Assembly: GCF_036669915.1 (NCBI RefSeq)
Contig: NC_089324.1
Location: 5,832,244 to 5,896,243, forward strand
Origin: Pocillopora verrucosa
Lineage: Eukaryota; Cnidaria; Anthozoa; Scleractinia; Pocilloporidae
Length of the DNA stretch: 64,000 bases
Direction: 5' to 3'
Of this stretch, positions 37,001-48,479 are shown piece by piece. The stretch's first letter is position 1; each line of letters starts with the position of its first letter. The position numbers and the translations under genes were made by a program. The notes under the pieces were generated by a model, which made no database searches, was not told the origin of the DNA, and saw nothing but the letters and a program-made list of their open reading frames with translations.

Positions 37001-40000
37001 TTTGGACATTGGTGAAGAACCAATCCACCAAATCACCCTTCGTGTTGAGTATATCACTTTAGGCTAAACAGCACCTCATAAGATTGTGTGACACGCTTAC
37101 CTGTATGACCCAAGTGTCCAGAATAACTAGCTGTTCTTGATTATCCTGTTTGAAAAATAGAGCAAGTGGACATTAAAATATCATATCGACTAGGCAGTGG
37201 AGAAATATTTGTTACAGAAAAAAAGCGGCTGGGACGAGCCAGAAACGAAATAGTTAGACGATAAAACTGAATTATAATTTACTCTGCAAAGATGATCCAA
37301 CTGAGGAGACTGCAAAAGGGGCGAAGGTGGAAGGCGGAACGAGGTAAAAGAGTAAAGGGTGCGTGAAGAGGAGGGAGTAAGGTAGAGAGCGAGGTAATCT
37401 CCTACCCAGATCCTACGTGTAACTGAAATTTTGGTAGTGGCTTGCCTTGGCCGTGTAAGGTCTGGGTACGAGACTAAGTGCATGGTAAGGAAGCCAGGAT
37501 AAGGGGCTAGGCGAGGAGGGCGGAGTGATAGGTTATGAGAGGGGAGAGGTAAGGGGGGCAAAGTTAAAGGGGGGCGAGAATAATGGGCATAGTATGGAAG
37601 CGATCTTGAGGTAAGAAGAGGGAGAGGGGTGGTAACGAAGCGAGTTACGGGTGAAAGGTGAGAGGGGTGGGGGAAGTGGGATAGAGGTAAGAGGGCGAGG
37701 AAGTGAGGGGAGGGGGGGGGTCGAGGGTAGAAGGAGGCCCTACCCTTAGTGTGATTTTAAAAGAGCCCTCTTGTATCTCTAGACAATCCAGTTGCTTCCT
37801 GATATATCTTGAATTTCATTCCGACCTTAATTACCACAACAAATTTGCTTGACTTAAATAAAAACAACAAAACATTTCCAGGCCAATGACTGCTACTAAA
37901 ATTGTTATTATGGCTCTTTAAGAAAAAAAAACGCCCAGAAAACAGAATTTCAACTAATTGGAACCTTATAGCTGTAGGCTTTGCTTACCACTTTGACAAG
38001 TCGGCCGATTCTTAAAGCAAATTGAACTTTCACGTTCTTTTTGCCTCTTAGCACTGGGCGGACTTTCCTATCGTAATTGTCGAGGAGGTCCCGTCGGATA
38101 AGATGTTCCCATGAAGAGTTCGTAGAACCTATAGAACCTACCAAATCGAGTACATTCAATGATAAACGAAACGGAATGTTTGATGAAGATAGACAAACTT
38201 AAACACACAGATGGGCAAACAGACCCGAAAGACAAACAGACTGACAGACAGGAAGACAGACCAGTTGACAAGTAGAAGAGGGAAAGACAGAGAGAGACCC
38301 TGAGACAGTTGACGGGGAGACAAATAGGCCGACAAAACGACAGTCAGATATAGAGAGACAAAATAAACGCGCAGACAGACGGAGAGACAAACAGATAGAA
38401 AGACCAGAAGACATACAGAGACGTGGATAGACCGAAAGACCTTGCGCAGACAAGTGACGGATAGCCGGGAAGACATGAAGTCAAAAAACATACAGAGAAA
38501 CAGATAGACAGAGAGACGGACGGACAGACAGACAGGCAAACAGATAGAGGATAGACAGATAAACAGACAGACAGACAGATAGATGGACAGACAGACAAAC
38601 AGACAGGAAGATAGGAAGACGGACAGACGGATAGACAGACACACAAACAGACAGACTGTCAGACGGACGGACGGACAGTAGGGTAGACAGACAAAAAGAT
38701 AGATAGACCGTTTGTCTATCTGACAATTGGATAGGCAAAGGGAGCGGAAAGATAGACAGACAAGAAGACCTGCACGCAAAAGGAGTGCTTAAAGGTGTGA
38801 AAAGTGGTTGAAGATAACTAATTGTACAGATATTCAAATCATTTCGAATCCAGTTTGGAATGAACACAAGTCACTTTTTGCAAAGACCAACAAAATTACA
38901 TAAGCCCGTAGGCATTATGTGACATTGTACTTTTTGAGAACAATTACAAGTGCTTCGTCATTCCGAATTGCGCAAGCGACGAACTCATTAATTATGTACA
39001 AGGTAAAACTTGAGGCAGCTTTTCATAATTATGCAGCAGCACGACGCATGAATCGTTTCTTTTTATCCTGAAGCTCATATCAATTAAAGTTCATCACCCA
39101 TGAAGTCTGACAGAGTTTTAATCGACTTTCAGGCAGCTCAGTGAGTTTTTGAGACGCATTGATTTCATCATCAACAATTTTTCGAAGCAGCATTTAAGTT
39201 TCCCTTAAACTGACTACGAAATTTTTAAATCCTGGCAAAACTTATACAGCACGATTATTCTTTCCAAGAATATCGCTTCGATGATTGTTCGGATACATGA
39301 ACTGGCGTTTATGAAATAAACATAGAGTCAAGGCAATAACAATTTGAAACTTGACAAGATTTTTTAGATAAACCTTTAAGCTAAACAGTTGATGTCGCAT
39401 TTTTAGTGGAAGATTTGTTGTGTTGATAACATGTTTCCAAGTTGCAAGGGTAACTTGCAACAGTCGAACACCAAAGAAGGCACGCGTTGAAAACCTCATG
39501 AGAAATTAAAGATGCAACCGGCTCGAATAAATGAATTGCTAAAAGTAACTGCGTTCTCTTTGAACGCCGGATCCGAGCTTTCTTCAGCGAAAAGATGTGT
39601 GAGGTCTATTTGGCGTTCTCAGTCTTATTATGGGAAAATCAAAATTGGAAAGTACAGTAACTGTAATTAAAATTGTTTTAATTTAAGGCAGAACGGGTTC
39701 CAGAAGAATAACAAAACAAATTCATCGTAGTTACGTTCCCTCAAATTGCTATGTTTTTGTTCTTAGACCCCTCGTAACTAATTAAAAAACCTCTACATGC
39801 AAATACGTTTGTTATTCCGAGCTCTTCCTATCTTTAGTTTTCAATTTGCACAACCCGTTATTTTATTTACACGAACGACGCAATCAGCCATTCAAATTGT
39901 GAGCTGCGAAAACAAGTATGTCATCCTACGATGGGTTTTGAAGATACCACCGGCAATAAAACTCTGAACTTCCTGTATAGATACATAGCGATGTCTCTGC

Positions 40001-41347
40001 TTCTGGCCAAATATTTGCAATGAAGGTGTTAACAATGTGGAACTCGCAGAAATGTTTTCAGCCTGAAAATGTCAAATTCATAAACATGATGTAGACCTTC
40101 GACATGGAAAAAACAATATTGGTCCTAGTGCGGTTCAACTGAAAGTTTGACAGTTTAGGAGAATAACTTGCGGCACTGAAACTATTTTCGAGATTAACGT
40201 ACTTGTAAATAGCAAGAACTTTGAGATATTCAAATTTTTATTTCCTTTGTGGTACAAATTCAATACCATTTAGTTTAACAAGCACTGAAATCTTTTTACA
40301 TTACAAAATGATTAACATAAACTTTTCTTGAAAAGGTAGTCATTAGCTCTCGAAAATTAATTAAGTTACAGGTTTTGAAATGTAATTCTAATAACTTTTC
40401 CCGATCCATTGTAGTGTAGAATACTGCGCTGCTAAACGTTCAACTACAACTAGTTGTGAAATGTTAAGGAATATTTAAGTCGTTAAATTGTTATTCTGCT
40501 TTTTAATATTGCGGAGTCATGCAATCAACAACTCCTTCTAATCAAAGAAATACAGTTCGAATGGCAAAACTTGAGGTGAAGCTAAGCTGTTGAAAACATT
40601 GGAACAGAACTATTCTCAACCACAAATTGTTGTTGAGACAAAAATTGACGACTGGGAAATCGAACATGTCTTATGCTCTTGCATTAAGTGAGACGTGAGC
40701 TTTATCATTGTGCGTCATGCTTGTGAACATGTTTGTTTTGTTGCTCCGTAAGCAAGTGTTTTCCCTTGAGAGAGACTCAGATGCAAAATTTGCTGATCAA
40801 TTCATGTTCGTGACTGACTTTTTAAACAAACTTTCGCTATGTGGGGCAGGCAAGTGATATTTTGGTGGTCGCAGGAGATAAAAGTGAAGTAATCGAATGA
40901 TATATTTCAAAAAGGTTAATGCTCCGATAGCGCTCTTCCTGTCATCGGTGAAAATCTTAGGTGTGTATAATAATACGCAAATATTTAATGATTCAACGAA
41001 AGTACGCAATAATATGGTAATAATATGAAAATGTTTCTCTCAAGATCTGGTTGTTCCCCTAATTTACTCGTAACTATGGCTCTGTTCCTCGCGCATGGAA
41101 CAATTTCATGGTGAATATTGAACTAGACAAAAACCTTCGCAACTGATCCTTGTCAGTTTCTGATTAATGGCATAACATTGAAATTCAACTCTAACCCGGA
41201 GCGTTTGCCTATTTCAAAAGTAGTCTCCCAGTAGTGTTTAGAACAATAAAGGTAATTTCAAAAGTCACTTCAATGTTTTGCTGAACACTTACCTGCCACA
41301 AAAGATAGTATTTTGACGCACATTAGAAGTGCTGCAACTCGATTCAT
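34017..41347 (-). CDS. Nicotinic acetylcholine receptor-like Cys-loop channel subunit
   Basis: Six coding exons (41293-41347, 37989-38128, 37101-37145, 36272-36381, 35604-35839, 34017-34732) have GT-AG borders and matched phases, giving 1302 nt (433 aa). Residues 1-18 are a signal peptide. The Cys-loop is C155-x13-C169 with WPFD. Vicinal cysteines C221-C222 mark an alpha-type loop C. M2 (SGERIGF...TVLLAMTVF) has Glu at -1' and Leu at 9', as in cation channels. M1, M3 and a C-terminal M4 are present with an M3-M4 loop of about 85 residues. Aromatic-box positions are altered: loop A Tyr is F115, loop B Trp is F176, the Tyr two before CC is G219, and the later loop C Tyr is F226; loop D W77 is kept. 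So the ligand may not be classical acetylcholine binding. Introns carry many repeats. A plausible polyA signal lies at about 33891. Confidence 0.93.
34815..35460. repeat. Foldback element with tandem 'TTTGGTG/CACCAAA' outer arms
   Basis: Inner arms at about 34985-35067 and 35102-35180 are nearly perfectly complementary over about 78 bp ('ccaagttgccgtgcg', 'acgtcaaaatgtggtaagaa') around a ~35-bp loop. Outside them the left flank has repeated 'gtttggtg' (34820-34860), and the right flank has many 'acaccaaac' words (35225-35350). It lies in intron 5 of the Cys-loop receptor gene. Confidence 0.75.
36484..36691. repeat. Palindromic repeat-family member in a receptor intron
   Basis: Contains 'aagctgacgtttcgaaggtt', the inverted 'cgaaatgtcagctttgaga', 'tttacggtggccaatt', and ends in 'cgacgcagcac' plus 'gtttctttagaaac'. 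It has the same organisation as the intact insertion at 47589-47834, inverted. Confidence 0.7.
37300..37740 (+). repeat. G-rich polypurine tract
   Basis: About 440 bp are mostly G and A on the plus strand, with many runs of three or more G ('gaggggaggggggggg'). It lies in intron 2 of the receptor gene. It is non-coding and could adopt quadruplex or triplex structures. Confidence 0.6.
38175..38770. repeat. GACA/GATA microsatellite, degenerate
   Basis: About 600 bp built from GACA, GATA and related tetranucleotides ('gacagacaga', 'agatagaca'), in intron 1 of the Cys-loop receptor gene only about 50 bp upstream of exon 2. On the reverse strand it reads as low-complexity 'SVCLSVCLS' frames, which are not genes. 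Confidence 0.9.
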
Positions 41348-43650
41348 CTTAGAAACTTTGAAGCTGACGACTTCTTTTCGAACTCACTCTATCCCGCTTG
41401 TGATCGGGATCTCTCCCTAAGATAGCAGTTGATTTCTGTTCAATGTTTCAATTATAATAACGATATCCACGAAACGATGAAATATTGGACAAGGTTAGCA
41501 GGTCGTTCGCGCTACTCACGCACAGTAGCTGGATGACGTCGCACATATCGAGTGACGTCACGTAGGGCCTTAAAATTTATTGATAACCAATTTATTATTT
41601 GGAAATTCATTATCATGATAGTAAAAAGTCTGAAAGTGCGTCAGTGACAATTTGTATCATGGGGAAGAATAGGGTTGCAAATAACGACCAAAACACTCAG
41701 GGATGGTGTACTTTTGCGAAAATTTAGAAGGATTCAAAACTTTCGTCTCCTGCAGTGTCATATTTGGTCAACATGCCTTGCTGAATTCAATGTTCTCTGC
41801 CTAACAGTAAGTCTACGAACTAAATATAAGTCAGAACATAAGTTTGCTGTAGCACCTTGCAAGATTATTTGTTTTCATCATCAGAGTGGGTACAGCAAAA
41901 ATCTTTCCGCTATAAAGAGTTTCTAAAAATTATCTTTCGAGCGCCCTTCGTCAAAGCGTTAGCTCCTTGTCCTTTAATCTGACGAAGTGCTAAAGCTCGA
42001 AAGATCATTTATAGAAACTCTTCGCAGCGGCAAACTCATATAATCCATTCAGTTGATAAAACTGACGTCCTGAAGAAACGGCAAAGGTACTGGCGGCCTT
42101 TATAATCCCTCTTCTTCAAAATCCATATGGTAATAGTAGTTTATTCAAAGTGGTTTTAGTGAAAACAAGAAAAACATGCACTTCTCTTGTGACTTATAGG
42201 CCATTTTCTCTCTTGTGTGGCGCGCGTTTCGCCAATTGAGTTTCAAATTTAAACCTGGTCAGTCTTAAAAAGTCCCGGATATGTCACGGCATTCTCTGCG
42301 ATGTCAAATTATTCTGTGTAAACAGACAACTTCCCATCGACACAGTGCCACAGTTTCTTTAGAATCGTCCCCTCTGGTAACAGCTCACGGCGTGGTTGAT
42401 AATGAAGAACCACGTTGGCCAGAGGTTATAATCTCTTGGCTAAATGAAATAATTTCATTGGACCTGCGGGTGAATATAATATAAAGAAATCATCTAGCAG
42501 GAGGTACGAATCCCGTCGAAGCTTAAACTACTTCACGCTTCTTTACTGCAATTGTTTGAATTCCAGTCCACCTAGGATGATCATTTCTTTGCCTGAGAAT
42601 TTTTCTGGTAAGAATGCATTGCATCTGAATATCTTGAGAAAAATCTCTATTTCAGAAATTTGTCACAAGAATCGGGAATTATTTTCTCAAGAGCGAGAAT
42701 TCTTTGTAGCAGGCAATGAAGAAGAGTTCTGCTGAAAAGAGTGTTCAGTTGCAAATCTTATGAATAGAATCGCAACTTCAGAATTCAAGGTAAGAGGCAG
42801 AATCTTTGTTACAACAATGAGAATTATTATAACGAAAACTTTAATTAAGTAAACTTTTATCGCCAGGAATTTTGAAAATTATACACGTAAACATGTAATG
42901 TAGCCTGTTAAGCTTTGCTACATTACAGCGCCGGTTGGAGTAGGTAATATAAACGAACGATTCCCTGGGAAAGCGAAAAATGATGTCGTAACCGCCATAA
43001 TTTATATAAAAAATTCGTGAGAAAATTCACAACAACAAAATTAATACCTTTCGAAGCGAAAAACTTATCTGGAGGTTTGAGCAGTTATAAAATACTCAAG
43101 TGTCTGTCATTAGAATCTATCTTGCAGTTCTAAGCTCTTAAGAGGAACGCGATCGACGTAAAACGCTTGGTAGCCGCCCTATATTCGAAATCGGTTGCGT
43201 GGGCTCAACGTTTTAACGGTTCCGAAAATGGGGTTTATATTCTTCATGAAGTATGTACCAGGGCTGAGTTAGGATTTTACCTTCTTTCGATCTCATATGA
43301 GGAAGAAGATTTCAGCGGCTAATAATGCCTTCCGCTCCAAGAGGACATTCAGATCTGAGTTCATATCGAGTGATTCAATTGGTATACTTGGAGTGTCAGG
43401 TGGGTTCTTGTTACAGTAATTTAGTGTCAACCGATCGAAGGAAGCTGGCATCAGTAAGATGAGGTCCAAGAAACTGAATACTGCTTGATCGGACTTCTCC
43501 TTCGTTGGAAACATGCTGTTAACAAAGCTGTTGGAAGAAAGTGCTCTTCAGCAACTGATTAAACCCTGTTCATACTGTTCTGATTGCAGGACTGGTAAAT
43601 TGAATTTTAGTACTTGTTGCAGAGCTCGAGGTTGAGATAAATTTCAACTG
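41348..43650. other. Intergenic region with repeat fragments
   Basis: No supported gene. 41925-42030 is a diverged palindrome of the 'GAAGTGCTAAAGCTCGAAAG' type. 42330-42375 holds the 'ccacagtttctttagaa' end motif. A 73-codon minus frame (43293-43514, with an ATG) has no recognisable domain. Confidence 0.4.
41925..42030. repeat. Diverged palindromic repeat with CTGACGA...GAAA core
   Basis: 'ataaagagtttctaaaaatt' and 'atttatagaaactcttcgc' are inverted around 'tttcgagcgcccttcgtc' and 'gacgaagtgctaaagctcga'. It is related to the family at 47589. Confidence 0.6.
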
Positions 43651-43664
43651 AATGGTGGCACATT

Positions 43665-44668
43665 ATATGATACCCTGGGTGGCGGTACAAAATCTTTACT
43701 TGTATCCATACAGGAAAAATTTAGTCCTCTCCGAAAAACGCTCAAACGTATGCGCATTTGCGGACGTGCTAGTGACTAAGTGGTGTGCTTTCAGGCTGAC
43801 AGTAGAAATTTTTATAAACCATTCTGCCCGATGGGTAAGTATAGTTTGAGCTAAGGAGAAAATTGGATTGAGTCAGAGTGACATCCAGAAAAGGATTTAG
43901 GTAGTTGTTTCACAGCTGGCTAACTGTTTGTGGTAAACTGTTCATAGAGGTGCTAATGTAATGTTAACAACTACGCTTTCAGATTATAAAGCTTCTGAAA
44001 GCAAAATATGGTTTAAAGGTACGGTTGGGAAAACATCACAAGGAAAATACCACATTGATATAGTTTCACGAACTTCGGTTTATGAGGAAAGAATTGAACT
44101 GAAATAACGTTCGATTAATAGCATTGATAATTAATTTTTTTAGCCTGCTTCCGCTGGCGACACGCGATTTATCATTTATTTATTGGGTATTCAACGCCAC
44201 TTAATTTGTGCAATTATGGAAATTTCTTTCCTAACAACAAAAGAAATTAGAATCTATTGGAGTGCTGAACTGCAAGCCTTCCCTCGCGCTACTTTCGTCA
44301 CAAATTGCCACTGTTAAAGGAAACAAATGAAATGCTTTCCTCGTGAATAAATAATGTACGTTCTGATACCATAACTTGGTATGAAAATAAATAAACATGT
44401 CCTTGTTGAATTTCCTTAACAGTTTTTTGCATTAAACCCAAACAATATTTGTCTTCTACAAGCTGATGAAAACCGCAAAATTCGTTTGACGTCGAACAGT
44501 AATCATATTGTAATCACAAAATGAACTTCACTCTACAAGTTCGAATAGGCGTGCTGTTCAGCAGAAAATCGAACATTTGTGAGGTATTAAAACATCTGAA
44601 TATCTTTGTATGTCGTTTGGCGTGGCTTCAAAAGTTCAGATAATAAATATTCTTCCACGAGTAGAGCA
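43665..44668. repeat. Inverted duplicate of 51568-55222, lacking the acetyltransferase gene
   Basis: Reverse-complemented, 44668-44605 aligns with the promoter-side flank 51568-51632 ('ctactcgtgga.aatatttatt'). Then, without the 51633-52837 interval, 44605-43665 aligns with 52838-53634 and 55073-55222 (for example 'gtcaaacgaattttgcggtt', 'aaggacatgtttatttattt'). Similarity looks high, roughly nine in ten bases by eye. The acetyltransferase coding region and the 53635-55072 insertion are both absent here. Confidence 0.85.
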
Positions 44669-44925
44669 TTAAAAAAAGTGTCCGTAAGTAGAACTGAACG
44701 TTTATATTACGGGGGTGTCCGGTGGCAGATGATTGACTGTGTTCCACTTGTTTCGTTGTCTCGTTCGGCCAAAGGTTATTTAATTAATGTTAGTAAAGCT
44801 GCACTAATCAGTCACCAGTCATGTCAAACGGTAAATAAAGTTAAACTATCACTGGAGTGTGTTGCCGTGGGTGTACTTCATGGATTGCAAACATCCATAC
44901 GAGAAATGAAGATAGGATACACTTG
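44668..44925. repeat. Repeat copy, inverted match to 58258-58510
   Basis: Reverse complement matches 58258-58510 ('atgaagnacacccacggcaa', 'agtgatagttta', 'tgactggtgactgattagtg'). It abuts the duplicated block at 43665-44668. Short frames are readable in both copies, but no known domain is present. Confidence 0.7.
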
Positions 44926-46297
44926 ACACTTACAAATTTCTCACATCTCTTGTAATTTTCTATCAGTCAGCGTTGAAATACTCTTGAAATAATGTGCGAT
45001 AGCGATGTATACCTACCTTCAGCAAGCTCTGCCGATAGCTTTGACATTCCGTACTCAAGTAGTAAAGAGGAAATGGAAGTTTGCAGTACTATTCAGCCCT
45101 ACGAAGGAGAACCGCGTGAATCAAACGAAGATTTCGACCAAGACTGACCGAGACGGTTTCTCGCGTGCGGTGTTCAGGTCAAGATTAGAACAGAAAACTC
45201 CCGTTATTGAACGTTTAGTTTGCTACGTTTGTGTTTTGTTTTCTATGGCGATGTCTATGTTAAGAATGGGTAGCTGTGTTTCTTTTAATTTTCTGTTGAC
45301 ATAACGTTTTATTCCTTCGCACTAAGTGCGGCGAAGGTTCCCTTTGGTCAATGCTCTTGAGTTTCGTTGAGTAATTCTTTCAGAAAACCACAATCTAACT
45401 TTTGACGAAAGAATCGACTGTATCACGAGACACAATGATTTTTCGCCAAGAGGTCATTGAGCGGTTTCACTGCAAGTTGCTCCCTTCCCTTGAGATTGCG
45501 AAGGCAGAGGCTATCGTCGTCGAGCCGATCAAACGGAAAACGAGTGAGTTTATAGTCATCTGATTCAAGTTAATCTCCAATAGAGATTTTACCAAAGAAA
45601 AACTTTTTTGAGTTTAAGTGCAGCATTGGCATATAACCCATTCCGCTTAATGACAAGTAACTGACATTAGTATTGTGAAAGAATATTTCGCATGCATCGA
45701 TTTTCACACTTAGATTCGCTACCATCTAATTCAATAAAATTTGCGAATGTTTCTTCATTTGTCTCGTTACAGTGCTGTTATCACAATGACATTGCTACTG
45801 TTGCTATTTTTAGTTCCTTGAGGGCAAGGGGGGATTGATGGCTCGTGGGATGCATTTTCGGAAACTTAGGTGAGAAGAATACACGGCCTTCGAGCTTGTG
45901 TTTGTACCAATAGCCACCAGAGGTTTCGCTCTGTTCACGCAACGGGATATCGGTCTATTCAGGAAAGGGCTTTAACTTTGTCACAAACAATGTATTTCTA
46001 GTAACAAAATACGATTGAAACTACAACTGGCAGCATTTTCGTACAATAAGAAAAGCACAAATGTAGTCATGTGGAAAGACAAGGAGTATAAGTACATCTC
46101 AAGCGCGTGAAATAGACAACAATAGACTCACCATTCTACGCTCGCGACATGCCAGCCGTAAAGAATGTTGAACAATCGTTTACGGTGTGGAAACAGACTC
46201 CTTAATCAGCATTCTTTTGAGCTGAATTAATTGGTTATCTTTCCCTGATTTTTCTGGTGGTATGTGTTCATAACAGACTTCTTCGACGCCGAATAAA

Positions 46298-46500
46298 GGG
46301 GTAAGTTTCTAAAGAAACTGTGGTGCTCCTTATGCTCCCTACTGCGGTAGGGAGCATAAGGCTGACTACCATAGTTTCCGACGTGTCTTCACAGTTTTCT
46401 ACGTCACAACGATGTAAAATGATCGTTTTGGCCGCGCGCTTAATGGGGACACCTTTTGGCCACCAAATCGTACTTTCAATGCACAACAAAATGGTCAAGG
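46298..46500. repeat. Repeat with family end motif and a perfect 15-bp hairpin
   Basis: Begins 'gtaagtttctaaagaaactg', as at 47594. Then 'ccttatgctccctac' (46328-46342) is followed after four bases by its exact reverse complement (46347-46361). The rest is unrecognised. Confidence 0.6.
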
Positions 46501-46569
46501 AGAACTAGCCAGGCGCTTAGGTCAACTATTTCTAATTTTGAATACCGCTATCAAGCAAAAAATGCCCAA

Positions 46570-46690
46570 AAAATTTCAAACTATAAACTGTAGACGGCAG
46601 ACTATGTAAAAAATGCAGACTGCAGACCGGGTACAAAATACAAACTGTAGACTGCAGACTTGGTATAAAATGCGCGCAGACTGCGAATTT
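46570..46690. repeat. Short tandem 'GTAGACTGCAGACT' repeat
   Basis: 'aaactgtagacggcagact', 'atgcagactgcagacc', 'aaactgtagactgcagactt' and 'gcgcagactgcg' recur at about 40-45-base spacing. Confidence 0.6.
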
Positions 46691-47230
46691 ATACTGTTTT
46701 GTTGCATCTGGTTCGTGTAAAATGTCATCTTACAACTTACCGAGCGTCACGAAATCACTTTTCCGCGATCATCTTTCCCGATTATTTGCACTATTGTGGA
46801 ATATTCCTTGCCCGTTTCTTGATCACAATCGTTCTTAATATTATTTCAAGCCTTCATATAGTCTTTTCACTTTGCGGGTAAAATTTCCGCACAGCCCCAT
46901 TCTTAATTATGGATTCACTTCTTGGATAGAGAAAACAATGACAAAAACTATACATTGCCATTGGGAAAACAGATTTGTTTCACAATAGTGTGGGCCTATG
47001 CGGAAATTTTACCATCCGGTTTTTGTCAATTTGATCATTGAAAAACGTACAATCTTATGGGTAATATATGATGGTGATAACTTTCAAATGCTTCCAATCT
47101 TCTCTGCTGTACTGTCCTGTTATGCAAAACTTCATACGAAGCCCATCGCGCAACACATGCAGAGAAGGCGTTGTGTGACGGGCTAACACGATGTCTGTGA
47201 TTGAGAGATGGCACTAACTTCAAATGTATC

Positions 47231-47590
47231 TTATCTCGTAAATTCCTTCTCATAGAGATACATCTTCCCTTGTCCTAAATAATGATGATAAACGTTCAAC
47301 TGTAGTTGTTCCTCAATCACTTTTTCGTGAGTTCTGTCCACCTCTTGTCCTGAAAACAAACAAAAAAAATCGCTTTTGATGAATTCACATGCACGGTTGA
47401 GTTGATGTAAAAGATGTGCCTCAAAAAGAGTAGGGTCACCTGAGTAAATCGCAGTTCGCCAATCTAAGAACTTCTCTGTCGGTAAATAAGTTCCAAAACT
47501 GATCGATCGTTGAATGGAATCGTCCACAAAATCTTCGGCAAAAAGTTCGTTGCAATCTTCCAAAATATGGTCGATATTAGATCGAAGAAA

Positions 47591-47633
<43 letters not shown>

Positions 47634-48397
47634 GGTATAGCAGGTAATTTAGTGTTAACAACTGGGTTGAAAACGTAAATTAGCCACCGTAAAGGGTAAA
47701 AAAGCTGACGTTTCGAGCGTTAGCCCTTCGTCAGAGCGATTGACGAAGGGCTAACGCTCGAAACGTCAGCTTTTTTACCCTTTACGGTGGCTAATTTACG
47801 TTTTCAACCCAGTTGTTAACACTAAATTACCTGCATTAGATCGAAGAGGTTCGAAAGGAACCCAATTAAAGAGAATTATGTCTTCTGGAAATAGTTGTGC
47901 TCTTTCAGTACTTGAAAGAATAACATCGGAGATATATTTTCGCGAGCATGGTTTTATCACGATCGATTTTTTCATAGCAGCTAAGGCTTGGCTGCAAGAT
48001 TTTAACTTGACCTCATATTCAAGAATATTAAATTCCAAGTCGTCTACCTGTCGTTGGTAGACGTAAATCGTACTCGTTTGAGGTTTGGAAAGCGCTGTTT
48101 CGCATGGTTTCTTGCTTATTCCCTGAGCTTTCTGACAAGGCCCTGGCCACGAAGATCTTGATGAATACGTTCAAAGCGGCGGACAAATGTTTGACGATCA
48201 TCGATAATGAAGTATGCAATTAAACCAATTAGTTTGTTGTCACTAGATTGAGCCAGAATGACGGCCATATTGTTCGTCCGAAGCCACTTGTGAAACATCA
48301 GTGGTAGCGAGTCGTGTCCTTGGTAGATTCCCTCCGAAAGTGTAACGATTTCGTCGAGATCGTCTGGCTCAGCCAAACGAAATGTTATGGCATCCAT
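47231..48397 (-). pseudogene. NAT16-like acetyltransferase pseudogene
   Basis: Colinear with the intact gene at 55596-56516. 48397-48116 encodes the N-terminal GNAT part up to RKLRE, where the intact copy's Tyr codon is TAA. About 40 codons later an internal deletion with a frame change (around 48038-48070) removes the segment equivalent to residues near 115-125. The reading frame then continues from about 48038 to 47848, where a 246-bp foldback element interrupts it, and resumes at about 47588 down to a normal stop at 47231. Three independent lesions make it non-functional. Its 5' flank resembles that of the relic at 61602. Otherwise the protein similarity to the intact copy is high, so inactivation is recent. 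Confidence 0.93.
47589..47834. mobile_element. 246-bp palindromic non-autonomous element with 13-bp target duplication
   Basis: Flanked by ATTAGATCGAAGA at 47576-47588 and 47835-47847, which is a target-site duplication of the acetyltransferase sequence. The left end is 'aaggggtaagtttctaaaga'. The body is a near-perfect palindrome centred near 47737: 'aagctgacgtttcgagcgtt' and 'agcccttcgtc' against their complements, then 'tttacggtggctaatttacg' and 'gttgttaacactaaattacc' against the left arm. There is no coding capacity. Partial relatives occur at 33290, 36484, 41925, 46298 and 22434. Confidence 0.88.
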
Positions 48398-48479
48398 TGC
48401 AGAGACGATTCTCAGGATTACAAGCGACTTTTGATTTAGGAATAGCTCATTTCAGAGTTCATCATGACTGGAGACTGGT

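Larger units (their letters stand above)
44930..47230. other. Intergenic region, repeats only
   Basis: No supported exon. 46298-46500 contains an end motif of the palindromic family and a perfect hairpin (46328-46361). 46570-46690 contains tandem 'gtagactgcagact'-like words. Confidence 0.4.

Noticed and set aside
38156-38867. Several long overlapping minus-strand frames rich in Cys, Leu, Ser and Val
   Set aside because: They are translations of the GACA/GATA microsatellite in all three frames inside a receptor intron, not protein genes.
44606-44926. A 106-codon frame shared in part with 58369-58575 (minus)
   Set aside because: The similarity reflects a duplicated repeat; indels break the frame between copies and no domain is visible.
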